Assembly (NCBI GenBank): GCA_004376645.1
Contig: SOJC01000060.1
Location: 1-49,480 of the forward strand
DNA length: 49,480 nucleotides
Origin: Candidatus Bathyarchaeota archaeon
Lineage (GTDB): Archaea; Thermoproteota; Bathyarchaeia; Bathyarchaeales; SOJC01
Direction: 5' to 3'
Under the pieces are notes generated by a model. The model worked only from the letters and a program-made list of their open reading frames with translations. It was not told the origin of the DNA and searched no databases. This document shows positions 19,200 to 27,607 of the stretch, one piece after another. Made by a program: the position numbers and the translations under genes. Position 1 is the first letter of the stretch, and each line of letters begins with the position of its first letter.

Positions 19200-20627
19200 A
19201 TGATGTCTGCTAAGAGATGTGCGATCAATTGGATTGTGAATAACAAGGCTCGAGTCATCGAGGTAAGTGATAAGGTGTGGGATCTCGCTGAGCTGGGTCT
19301 AGTAGAGTTCAAATCTTCCAAACTTATAGGAGACGAATTGGAGAAGCATGGGTTTCGAGTTAAACGAGAGAGCGCAGGGATGCCTACAGCATTCATTGCA
19401 GCTTGGGGTGAAGGAGCTCCCGTAATCGGGATTATGGGGGAGTATGATGCGTTACCTGGATTATCCCAGAAAAAGATTCCGAGACAGGAACCATTGGAGG
19501 CGGGAAAGCCAGGTCATGGATGCGGACACAACATTCACGGAGCCAGCGGCATGGCTGCAGCAATAGCCGTCAAAGACGCTATGGAGAGATTTGGGATTGA
19601 AGGTGTGATCAAATTCTTCGGGTGTCCTGCTGAAGAGAACTTCTCCGGCAAAGTCTTCATGGTGAGAGATGGATATTTTGACGGAGTTGACGCAGTAATC
19701 AGCCATCATCCAAACAGTATGAATGAAGTACCTCTGAGGAGTAATTTAGCTGTAAATTCAGTCAAGTTCCATTTCTACGGAAAAGCTTCACACGCTGCAG
19801 CTTCACCAGAACAAGGCAGAAGTGCATTAGATGCTGTTGAGTTAATGAACACAGGGGTGAACTATTTGAGAGAACACATAATTCAAGATGCACGGATCCA
19901 CTACGTAGTTGAGAAGGGTGGAGACCAGCCCAATATTGTACCATCTTATGCCAGAAGCTGGTATTATGTGAGAGCCCCGGAAAGAGAACAAACTGAATTT
20001 ATCCACAACTGGGTTCTTGACATTGCAAAGGGAGCAGCCATGATGACGAGGACACAATTGAAAGTGGAGTTCTTGGAAGGAAGCTACAACCTAATCCCAA
20101 ACAGAACAATCTCAGAGTTGATCGTAGAGAATATGCGAGAGATAGGCCCCCCAAAACGAAGTATGCAAGATTTAGAGTTCGCCAAGGAGATCGCGAAGAC
20201 CATCACAGCGGAAACGAAAACTGCTCAACTGAAGAAATCAAAGCGACCAGGATGGGAAAGACTGGTGGATAAACTGATAGACGGCGAGATTCCTGATCCG
20301 TGGGGTGAAGGGGAGATAAATCATGGCAGCACTGATGTGGCTGACGTAAGTTGGAAAGCACCCACCGTAGAATTCGGGACTGCCACTTGGGTTCTGGGAA
20401 CCCCTGCACATTCTTGGCAGGCCGTAGCCCAAAGCGGAGCTGGACTTGGACACGTCTCACTAATCTTCGCCGCCAAAGTTATGGCCGCCACAGCTATCAG
20501 CCTCCTGACGAACAAGGAGGGTCTAGGCAAGGCTAAAGAAGAGCATAGAAGAAGGATCAACGCCAAGAAATATCAATCTCCAATACCTCCTGAGCACAAG
20601 CCTCCCCTCAACATATGGAACAGATAA
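19200..20627 (+). CDS. M20-family amidohydrolase (AbgB-like)
   Basis: GIMGEYDALPGLSQK, GCGHNIHGASG, KASHAAASPEQGRSALDAVELMN; ORF track start at 19116, ATG at 19200 fits better. Confidence 0.88.
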   Translation: MMSAKRCAINWIVNNKARVIEVSDKVWDLAELGLVEFKSSKLIGDELEKHGFRVKRESAGMPTAFIAAWGEGAPVIGIMGEYDALPGLSQKKIPRQEPLEAGKPGHGCGHNIHGASGMAAAIAVKDAMERFGIEGVIKFFGCPAEENFSGKVFMVRDGYFDGVDAVISHHPNSMNEVPLRSNLAVNSVKFHFYGKASHAAASPEQGRSALDAVELMNTGVNYLREHIIQDARIHYVVEKGGDQPNIVPSYARSWYYVRAPEREQTEFIHNWVLDIAKGAAMMTRTQLKVEFLEGSYNLIPNRTISELIVENMREIGPPKRSMQDLEFAKEIAKTITAETKTAQLKKSKRPGWERLVDKLIDGEIPDPWGEGEINHGSTDVADVSWKAPTVEFGTATWVLGTPAHSWQAVAQSGAGLGHVSLIFAAKVMAATAISLLTNKEGLGKAKEEHRRRINAKKYQSPIPPEHKPPLNIWNR

Positions 20628-20742
20628 TACAATCTGCGCGCGCATTTGCCTTATCAGAGTGCCAACTGTAAGTCTGTAATATGTCGACTATTGAAATGAG
20701 ATTAATATCCTGCAATGTTGACATTCTTCATGGAGAAGGCAT

Positions 20743-21393
20743 ATGCAACGATTTCCACGTGTGTTATCAGTGTGTTGTCTAGCCACGATCGTGCTACTAT
20801 CCGTTGGACTTCGATCTTCCCAAGCCGGCTATTGTGATATCTTGCTAGAGGATCTAAACGGTGATGGCAAAGTAGACATTTACGATGTTACCATCGTCGC
20901 TAGAGCCTATGGCTCTTTTCCAGGTCACGAAAGTTGGGAGCCAAGTGCTGATATTGTTCCCGACGGAAAGATCAACATTTTCGATGTAGTAAGAGTTGCT
21001 GTCAAGCTTGGTCTGAGTCTGGGGCCATCTGAAATATCGACGCATGTTCAAGTTAAGCCTAGAACCCTCAATATGAAAAGCAATGGCCGATGGATCACAG
21101 TAATAATTAAGCTTCCAAATATGGTCGATGCACATAGTATTGATGTTTCGTCAATAGTGCTAAACGAGACTGTCTTTGCGGAGTTAAGACCTTTCTCCTT
21201 TGAAGAAAGAAAAGAGAGCGAACTAGATTTAACAATTAAGTTTGACCGTCAAAGAGTAATAGGTCTAGTTTTGGAGAAATACTCGTTAACAAACACGTTT
21301 GACGATGTTACTTTGACTGTAACTGGAAGCTTGAATAATGGTACATTGTTTAGAGGAAGCGACACAATCAGAGTAATCAATCTTCAAGGATGA
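20743..21393 (+). CDS. Exported protein with dockerin-like module
   Basis: Signal-like N-terminus; LLEDLNGDGKVDIYDVTIVARAYG..ADIVPDGKINIFDVVRVAVKLG. Confidence 0.75.
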   Translation: MQRFPRVLSVCCLATIVLLSVGLRSSQAGYCDILLEDLNGDGKVDIYDVTIVARAYGSFPGHESWEPSADIVPDGKINIFDVVRVAVKLGLSLGPSEISTHVQVKPRTLNMKSNGRWITVIIKLPNMVDAHSIDVSSIVLNETVFAELRPFSFEERKESELDLTIKFDRQRVIGLVLEKYSLTNTFDDVTLTVTGSLNNGTLFRGSDTIRVINLQG

Positions 21394-21513
21394 AACCTAC
21401 ATCTTCCAATGGAAGCGCGAAAACATCTATTCCGAAAGGATAGCAGTATAATCAAGAAACGATCGTATCCTGCCAAACTAAATTGCGCGCAGGTTTCCCT
21501 GTATCGGTGTGTT

Positions 21514-22227
21514 CTATTTGGCTATACATTCAACGGTGCTTTCTGCTGCAGATGGAGAGTTGCTTTCGACTACTCTTAGCTTGCTGTTTCTTCCGATTCT
21601 CAGTTGCTTTTCGCCTCGAAACATTATGACCTTTGCGTTATCGATTTGAACTTTGTCATTGACAGAGACGCTGTGAATTCGTTGGTTCCACAAAGGCAGT
21701 TTGATTGTGCCGTTTTTGTCGGAAAGGGTTGCATTGGCGAAAAGGGCATACCCGTTGAGTCTGGTGAGAACTAGTTTTGGGCTTGAAATTTCGGTGACTC
21801 GTCCTCTTAGGCTGACCGCTTTCATTCCAACTTGCAAATCTTTAATGTGTACAGGACCCGTGCGGGGTGCTTTTATGTCTTTCATCACAGAGATGCGGTT
21901 GATGCTCTCACGTAGAAAGTTGAATCGGTCTAATGGATTAGGTTCCTTGAAGACTTCTTCTTGTATCGGGAATTGTGCGACTACATTATGGTTCTCAGTT
22001 ACAAGAAAGACGCATCGACCATTTTTCTTTGTGCGATATTGAATGGTCAATCCTCGACACAGGGTTTTTCCGTTTTTCCATGCATCTACAAATGCGTTGA
22101 AAAACTCGGTTGAGTCGATTTGGTGTTTCGTGGACAATCTAATAAGGTATTCGAGAGCCCTGGCGTCAGGTCGAAGGTGATAGTTACCCCTGGGACGCCC
22201 CCTTGCACGCCATATTCTATTTCTCAC
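21514..22227 (-). CDS. OB-fold (RPA-like) nucleic-acid-binding protein with unknown N-terminal region
   Basis: C-terminal MKAVSLRGRVTEISSPKLVLTRLNGYALFANATLSDKNGTIKLPLWNQRIHSVSVNDKVQIDNAKV; GTG start. Confidence 0.7.
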   Translation of the reverse strand: MRNRIWRARGRPRGNYHLRPDARALEYLIRLSTKHQIDSTEFFNAFVDAWKNGKTLCRGLTIQYRTKKNGRCVFLVTENHNVVAQFPIQEEVFKEPNPLDRFNFLRESINRISVMKDIKAPRTGPVHIKDLQVGMKAVSLRGRVTEISSPKLVLTRLNGYALFANATLSDKNGTIKLPLWNQRIHSVSVNDKVQIDNAKVIMFRGEKQLRIGRNSKLRVVESNSPSAAESTVECIAK

Positions 22228-22234
22228 CCATGGT

Positions 22235-23407
22235 TCACCACAGTTGGGCAGATGTTTCCAATTCCTTTATCGTAGTCTTGGTTAGAGCTTTTATGCTGTT
22301 GAACTGTGCAAGTTCTCCATAACCAACGAATGTTATTGCTGTTCCATCGAGTCCCATTCTTGCTGTTCGTCCGATTCGATGAAAATAAACTAATGCATCA
22401 ACTGGAACGTCGTAATTTATTATATGTGTTATTCCCTGGATGTCTAAGCCTCTTGCAGCAACATCAGTTGCTACGAGCAATTTTAGTCTGCCTTTTCTGA
22501 ACAGATTTATGACGAATTCTCTCTGTGGTTGAGTGAACCCAGCGTGTAGAGGTTTCGCGTCATATCCCAGCGCCTTTAATCTATCTGACAGCATAGTTGT
22601 GTACTTGCGTGTTCTACAGAATATTATAGCTCGTTCTATGGGATTTTTATCCAAAATATCTCGTAAGACTTTAAACTTGTTCGCCCGGTTTACTACCATG
22701 TAATACTGGTCTATCTGTGTAAGGGCTATCTCATCTTTGCTCACGAGTATCTTTTCAGGGTTCGTCATGTATCTGTTGCACAAGCTCATTACTGACTGAT
22801 CTATCGTCGCCGAAAAGAGATTTGTTTGCCTTCGCGCTGGCACCTTCGAGAGTATGTATTCCACGTCATCTAGGAACCCCATATCAAGCATTCTATCAGC
22901 TTCATCGAGAACAACAATTTTCACTGATGTCAGACTTAACGTTCCTCGTTTTAGATGGTCAATTATGCGACCTGGCGTTCCCACTATAATGTGGACCCCT
23001 CTTTCCAACGCTGATATCTGCCGTCGAATAGACGCTCCACCGTAGATGGGTAAGACTCTAAACGGTGCATACTTACCAAGTAGACCTACGTGTTCTGCAA
23101 CCTGTATTGCGAGTTCTCGCGTTGGCTCTAACACTAATCCTTGAACCTTGTTAAGTCTTGGATTTAGGCATTCAATTATCGGAATTCCAAAAGCTGCAGT
23201 CTTGCCTGTTCCTGTCTGAGCCTGCCCGATTACATCTCTGCCTTTTAACAACGGGATTATTGCTTGAGCCTGAATCGGGAAAAGGTTATCAAATCCAAGA
23301 TCTTCAACGCCTTTCATCACTTCTTGACTCAGCGGCAGATCCTTAAAGTATTGCATTTGCATATGTTTCATCATTTCTATCACAAAAAATTCACACACAG
23401 CTCTCAA
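22235..23407 (-). CDS. DEAD-box RNA helicase
   Basis: AQTGTGKT, PTRELA, VLDEADRML, SAT, ARGLDI, HRIGRTAR motifs. Confidence 0.95.
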   Translation of the reverse strand: MRAVCEFFVIEMMKHMQMQYFKDLPLSQEVMKGVEDLGFDNLFPIQAQAIIPLLKGRDVIGQAQTGTGKTAAFGIPIIECLNPRLNKVQGLVLEPTRELAIQVAEHVGLLGKYAPFRVLPIYGGASIRRQISALERGVHIIVGTPGRIIDHLKRGTLSLTSVKIVVLDEADRMLDMGFLDDVEYILSKVPARRQTNLFSATIDQSVMSLCNRYMTNPEKILVSKDEIALTQIDQYYMVVNRANKFKVLRDILDKNPIERAIIFCRTRKYTTMLSDRLKALGYDAKPLHAGFTQPQREFVINLFRKGRLKLLVATDVAARGLDIQGITHIINYDVPVDALVYFHRIGRTARMGLDGTAITFVGYGELAQFNSIKALTKTTIKELETSAQLW

Positions 23408-23658
23408 AAGCCTTCAGAAGCTTCCTCAATTAGGCATGAGTTAATGTGACATCCTCACTAAAATGCACCCTCCCTTATAAAGGAGTTTGCCAAGTGCGAA
23501 GTAACTTGAACCAGCGACCAATGGAGATATCACCTGCATTCCCCCTTTCTTTACAGGTGTATCCATGCACTTTTTCTTAATCATAGTATAGAAAAAGAAA
23601 CTGCCAATCCTAATGCTGTAAATTGCAGCTTCAATAACTGATGTTACGCGCGCAGAGA

Positions 23659-24228
23659 CTACTCGTAGAATATCAGTTGTTGTTCTTCAAGTATTATGTG
23701 GAGCTTATGCACGGCGTCATAGACGTCCTGTTCTTTTGTGCCTCCAGTGCACACAAGGTTCCCGCTTGCGAATATCAGTATAACTACTTTGGGTTCGTCC
23801 ATCCTGTAGATCAAGCCTGGAAACTGCTCTGGCTCATACATCGTTTTTCCAAGTGTAAAAACTGCCTTCTCCAAATCTACCTTTCCGCCTAACTTTGCAG
23901 AAGCAACGATGTTCACAATCTTCAAGTCCGGCTTGCCACTGATGATTATTCCGCCCTTTTTCAGTTCTTTAACAACTGTCATAACAGCTCTCCGAGATTC
24001 CTTCGCCGACTTTGCTCCTGTACAAACCATTTTGCCAGTGCTAAAAATCAACGTAGCCGTCTTCGGTTTCTTAAGTCTAAACACAAGCCCCGGAAATCGT
24101 TCTGGACGGAATTCTACACCTGGAAAACCCTTCACAACAGCGTTTAAGTCAATCTTCTGGTTTAAAGCAGCAGAAGCAACAACGTTTTCAATGTTTATTA
24201 TGGATTTAGTCTTCGGCATTAAACACAA
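23659..24228 (-). CDS. tbp: TATA-box-binding protein
   Basis: Two direct repeats: NIENVVASAALNQKIDLNAVV..PERFPGLVFRLKKPKTATLIFSTGKMVCTGAKS and KIVNIVASAKLGGKVDLEKAV..PEQFPGLIYRMDEPKVVILIFASGNLVCTGG. Confidence 0.97.
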   Translation of the reverse strand: MCLMPKTKSIINIENVVASAALNQKIDLNAVVKGFPGVEFRPERFPGLVFRLKKPKTATLIFSTGKMVCTGAKSAKESRRAVMTVVKELKKGGIIISGKPDLKIVNIVASAKLGGKVDLEKAVFTLGKTMYEPEQFPGLIYRMDEPKVVILIFASGNLVCTGGTKEQDVYDAVHKLHIILEEQQLIFYE

Positions 24229-24435
24229 CTTCGTATAGTGAATTGTTTAGATATCTATTATAAAGCCTTAGATTGAAGAGAGGAAATTTCTCCTGTGAAA
24301 CCATAGTATTAAGCTCGTGCATCTATGCGTTATTTCGAATCTCATGGAATAGCGTGCATTCTGCTTATTATCATTATTGATAAAAAAAATAAAAAAAAAG
24401 GGCGTAAAACGGATCGAAGATTTTGGCTAATTAGC

Positions 24436-24582
24436 TTAATATCTTCTCGGTGGTCTTCGTTTAGCATAGCATTCTCGGCAATATACGGGTCTGCTTCCGT
24501 CAGGTTTGAAGGGAACTTCACATTCCTGACCACACTCTGCGCATACTACCTTGTGCATTTCTCGCTTTTCTCCATACGACAA
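24436..24582 (-). CDS. small CxxC-x-CxxC zinc-ribbon protein (48 aa), below ORF-track cutoff
   Basis: Translation M(TTG)SYGEKREMHKVVCAECGQECEVPFKPDGSRPVYCRECYAKRRPPRRY*; GGAGGTG Shine-Dalgarno 8 nt upstream; alternative ATG at 24558. Confidence 0.85.
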   Translation of the reverse strand: MSYGEKREMHKVVCAECGQECEVPFKPDGSRPVYCRECYAKRRPPRRY

Positions 24583-24729
24583 TTGATTTACACCTCCATG
24601 AGATAGTCAACGGAAAACTAGCATTCTAATAGAATTCTAATTCTCGCCTATCCAACCAGTTGGCGTATTAATCTATTAAACTTTTACGCGCGCAAAAGTG
24701 TCGATAGTTCATCTAATTGATGGTGGTGG

Positions 24730-24832
24730 CGCCGCCGGTAGGAATCGAACCTACGACCAGCTGGTTAACAGCATCAGCCCCTGATACAGGATTATCAGAG
24801 TCAGCTGCTCTACCTAACTGAGCTACAGCGGC
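24730..24832 (-). tRNA. tRNA-Asn(GTT) with 29-nt intron in the anticodon stem (position 30/31)
   Basis: Removing 24773..24801 gives GCCGCTG TA GCTC..GAGC A GCTGG CTGTTAA CCAGC TGGTC GTAGG TTCGATT CCTAC CGGCGGC G, fully paired; BHB fold at splice sites. Confidence 0.9.
24773..24801 (-). other. tRNA-Asn intron, non-canonical position, with 3-4-3 bulge-helix-bulge
   Basis: ACTCTGATAATCCTGTATCAGGGGCTGAT; bulge UGA, helix CAGC/GCUG, bulge AUG, inner 8-bp helix CUCUGAUA/UAUCAGGG. Confidence 0.82.
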
Positions 24833-25011
24833 AATAAACGATAGTTCTCACAAGATTAGAAATATTTAAACCTTCATACCTTAGAGCAGAAACACTCCTA
24901 GCAAGATTGTGAGACCTCTTCGCCCTTTTGTATTTCATCTAGGCACTCTGCGCCTGTCTGGTTATGCTGGAAAACTTTTATTCGCTGTTACTCTACAGAA
25001 TACGGAAGCAG

Positions 25012-25104
25012 GGGCCCGTAGCTCAGCACGGCCAGAGCGCCAGGCTCATAATCAAACGAAGAGAAACCTGTTGGTCAAGGGTTCAAATCCCTTCGGGCCC
25101 ACCA
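25012..25104 (+). tRNA. tRNA with CAT anticodon (Ile2 or elongator Met), 15-nt intron and encoded CCA
   Basis: GGGCCCG TA GCTC..GAGC G CCAGG CTCATA[atcaaacgaagagaa]A CCTGT TGGTC AAGGG TTCAAAT CCCTT CGGGCCC A CCA. Confidence 0.88.
25051..25065 (+). other. tRNA(CAT) intron at canonical 37/38 position
   Basis: atcaaacgaagagaa; removal restores a 7-nt anticodon loop. Confidence 0.7.
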
Positions 25105-25115
25105 CCCTTTGTATC

Positions 25116-25586
25116 ATGCGCGTTAGGATGGATTGTTTGAGGCGTGAATACCCCACTAAGCCTATTGTAGGAGTAGGTGCAGTCATAATATCCAGTGGCA
25201 AGATGCTTCTAGCTAAACGAGGTTCTGAGCCTGGAAAAGGTAAATGGAGCATTCCAGGTGGCCTCGTCGAACTCGGTGAAATGGTGCGGCACACTGTGGT
25301 TCGGGAAGTTAAAGAGGAGTGCGACTTGGACGTAGAGGTTCATAGTCTAATAGATGTGGTTGACAACCTAATCCCAGATGAAGCAGGTAATTGGCGCTAC
25401 CATTTTATCATCTTGGACTTCTTTGCACGAGTGAAGGGAGAATGTAAGCCGGTTGCAGGGAGTGACGTGCTGGCGCTACGATGGGTCTCTTTAGATGAAG
25501 CAGGGAAGATGAACCTTACTGAAACTTTCAGAGAATTCTTGCAGAGAAACCGGGAAATTCTTCAGCAATTCAACTCTAAACGATGA
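25116..25586 (+). CDS. Nudix hydrolase
   Basis: Nudix box GGLVELGEMVRHTVVREVKEECDLDVE; ORF track start at 24909 reads through the tRNA and is not credible. Confidence 0.88.
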   Translation: MRVRMDCLRREYPTKPIVGVGAVIISSGKMLLAKRGSEPGKGKWSIPGGLVELGEMVRHTVVREVKEECDLDVEVHSLIDVVDNLIPDEAGNWRYHFIILDFFARVKGECKPVAGSDVLALRWVSLDEAGKMNLTETFREFLQRNREILQQFNSKR

Positions 25587-25595
25587 TCGCCTTCT

Positions 25596-25748
25596 GATGG
25601 TGGATCCCGTGCTGGAAGCGGTATGCTCGCCGTAAGAGAGGCTCTCTTAGATGAGGCAGGAGAATTAGAGTTAACCGGATCATTCAGAGAGTTCCTTGCA
25701 TGCGTGTATGCACGCATTCGAAAACTTCAACGATTTAATTCTTGTTGA
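25596..25748 (+). pseudogene. Tandem truncated copy of the Nudix 3' end
   Basis: In-frame after the Nudix stop: MLAVREALLDEAGELELTGSFREFL...RKLQRFNSC* versus LALRWVSLDEAGKMNLTETFREFLQRNREILQQFNSKR*. Confidence 0.65.
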
Positions 25749-25831
25749 GATAAGCGCATGAGACATCAACCAAAATCCTTAATTTCAGTCTATTCTTCAT
25801 AGGATAGTCTTTATGGAGTGTAGGGAAAAAT

Positions 25832-26626
25832 TTGCCTAGGATTATTGTTTGCCTCAAGCAAGCCATAGATGTTAGTCAGTTGAAAGCGGATCCTGCAACA
25901 GGGAAGTTGATAATGACAAGCGTACCGCAGAAAATTAGTGATTTCGACAAAAACGCGTTAGAAGAAGCAGTACGTCTCAAGGAAAAGTTTGGGGGAGAAA
26001 TTTTAACGGTTACGGTGAGTGTGGAAGACGCGAAGACATCTGTTAGAGAAGCTTTGGCAATGGGAGCTGACAGAGGATATTTAATCACCGACAAAGCCTT
26101 AGAATTCTCCGACACATTAGCAACTTCAATTGTGTTAGCTGAAGCGGTTAAGAAAGTAGGACAGTGTGACCTTATACTTTGTGGCGAAGCTTCAATTGAC
26201 GGTTTTTCAGCGCAAGTTGGACCACGTATGGCTGAACTACTGAACATTCCCGTGATTACATATGCTAGAAAGATCACGTTGGAAAACAACACAGTTATTG
26301 CAGAGAGAGTTCTAGAAGATCGTTATGAGACAGTGAAAACCAAAACGCCAGCAATAATAACAGTTACTAAGGAGATCAATGAACCAAGAATTCCTTCTCT
26401 AATGTCAATAATGAAAGCTTCCAAGAAGGAGATAATATACTGGACCTTGGAAGATCTCGACATTCCAGTGAATAAAGTTGGAGAACTAGGTTCTGGCATT
26501 AAAATCATAGACATTTTGGCGCCAAAGACGGAACGCAAGAAGATTGTGATTGAAGGAGAGAGCCCAGTTGAGGTCGCAGAGAAACTAGTGAAGGCATTAA
26601 TTCAGGAAGGTGTGGTTGGGAGGTAG
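25832..26626 (+). CDS. etfB: Electron transfer flavoprotein beta subunit
   Basis: IIVCLKQAIDVSQLKADPATGKL, NALEEAVRLKEKFGGEILTVTV, ALAMGADRGYLI. Confidence 0.93.
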   Translation: MPRIIVCLKQAIDVSQLKADPATGKLIMTSVPQKISDFDKNALEEAVRLKEKFGGEILTVTVSVEDAKTSVREALAMGADRGYLITDKALEFSDTLATSIVLAEAVKKVGQCDLILCGEASIDGFSAQVGPRMAELLNIPVITYARKITLENNTVIAERVLEDRYETVKTKTPAIITVTKEINEPRIPSLMSIMKASKKEIIYWTLEDLDIPVNKVGELGSGIKIIDILAPKTERKKIVIEGESPVEVAEKLVKALIQEGVVGR

Positions 26627-26631
26627 AAAAG

Positions 26632-27600
26632 ATGAGTGAACATCGGGATGTCTGGGTTTTCTCTGAAAACTATGATCTAATGCTCGAATTATTAACTGCT
26701 GGAAACCCACTTGCAGCTGATCGCAGCTCGAAATTAGTAGCTGTACTAATTGGAAGTGAGATAGAAGAAAAAGCACATGAACTTCTCAAGTATGGTGCTG
26801 ACAAGGTTCTTGTAGCCGACTATCCAAAATTGAAAGACTTTCAAATAGAAAAGTACTTGGGTATTTTAACGAGTCTCACTAAAAAGAATAAACCTGAAAT
26901 ACTTCTCATCGGATCTACAAAAAACGGGAAGGAGCTTGCTTCCCGTCTAGCTACAAGACTTGAGACCGGATGTACACCAGACTGCAGCACAATAACCATT
27001 GACGAAAGAGGACAACTACTGACAAAAAGAATCGTATATAGCGGCAACGCAGTAGTCACAGCCACTTATCTTAAAAAGCCTCAGATAGCCACCATCCCAC
27101 ATAGGGCATTTGAAAAGCTGGAGCCGAGAGAAAGGGAAGGCGAGATTACAAAAGTGGAAGTGACAGTGGAAGAGCCACAAGTGGAACTCGTGGGAACCAA
27201 CAGGATGGAAGTAGCTAATGTGAGAATCGAGGACGCTCGCATCGTTGTCTGCGGAGGACGAGGAATCGAAAAGAAAGAAGATTTTAAACCACTTCAAGAG
27301 CTCGCACAACTTCTCGGTGGTCAAACCAGCAATACTCGACCATTAGCTGAAGATAGAAAATGGTTCACCGGATGGGTTGGCTTATCTGGAAAGAAGATCA
27401 AACCAACGGTTTACATAGGATGTGGCATCAGCGGAATGATTCAACATATTGCTGGGATGCGAGATTCTCAGGTGGTCGTTGCAGTCAATAAAGATCCTGA
27501 AGCAGCGATCTTTGAGGTTGCTGACTATATTATAGTCGGGAATCTATATGAGATAGTTCCCGCGATCGTTGAAGCGCTAAAGAAAGCATTGAAGAATTAA
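26632..27600 (+). CDS. etfA: Electron transfer flavoprotein alpha subunit
   Basis: IVVCGGRGIEKKEDF, VGLSGKKIKPTVYIGCGISGMIQHIAGMRDSQVVVAVNKDPEAAIFEVADYIIVGNLYEIVP. Confidence 0.93.
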   Translation: MSEHRDVWVFSENYDLMLELLTAGNPLAADRSSKLVAVLIGSEIEEKAHELLKYGADKVLVADYPKLKDFQIEKYLGILTSLTKKNKPEILLIGSTKNGKELASRLATRLETGCTPDCSTITIDERGQLLTKRIVYSGNAVVTATYLKKPQIATIPHRAFEKLEPREREGEITKVEVTVEEPQVELVGTNRMEVANVRIEDARIVVCGGRGIEKKEDFKPLQELAQLLGGQTSNTRPLAEDRKWFTGWVGLSGKKIKPTVYIGCGISGMIQHIAGMRDSQVVVAVNKDPEAAIFEVADYIIVGNLYEIVPAIVEALKKALKN

Positions 27601-27607
27601 CAGTACC

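Noticed and set aside
24909-25586. 225-aa ORF from the track starting at 24909
   Set aside because: Reads through the whole CAT tRNA gene; only the part from 25116 (Nudix) is credible.
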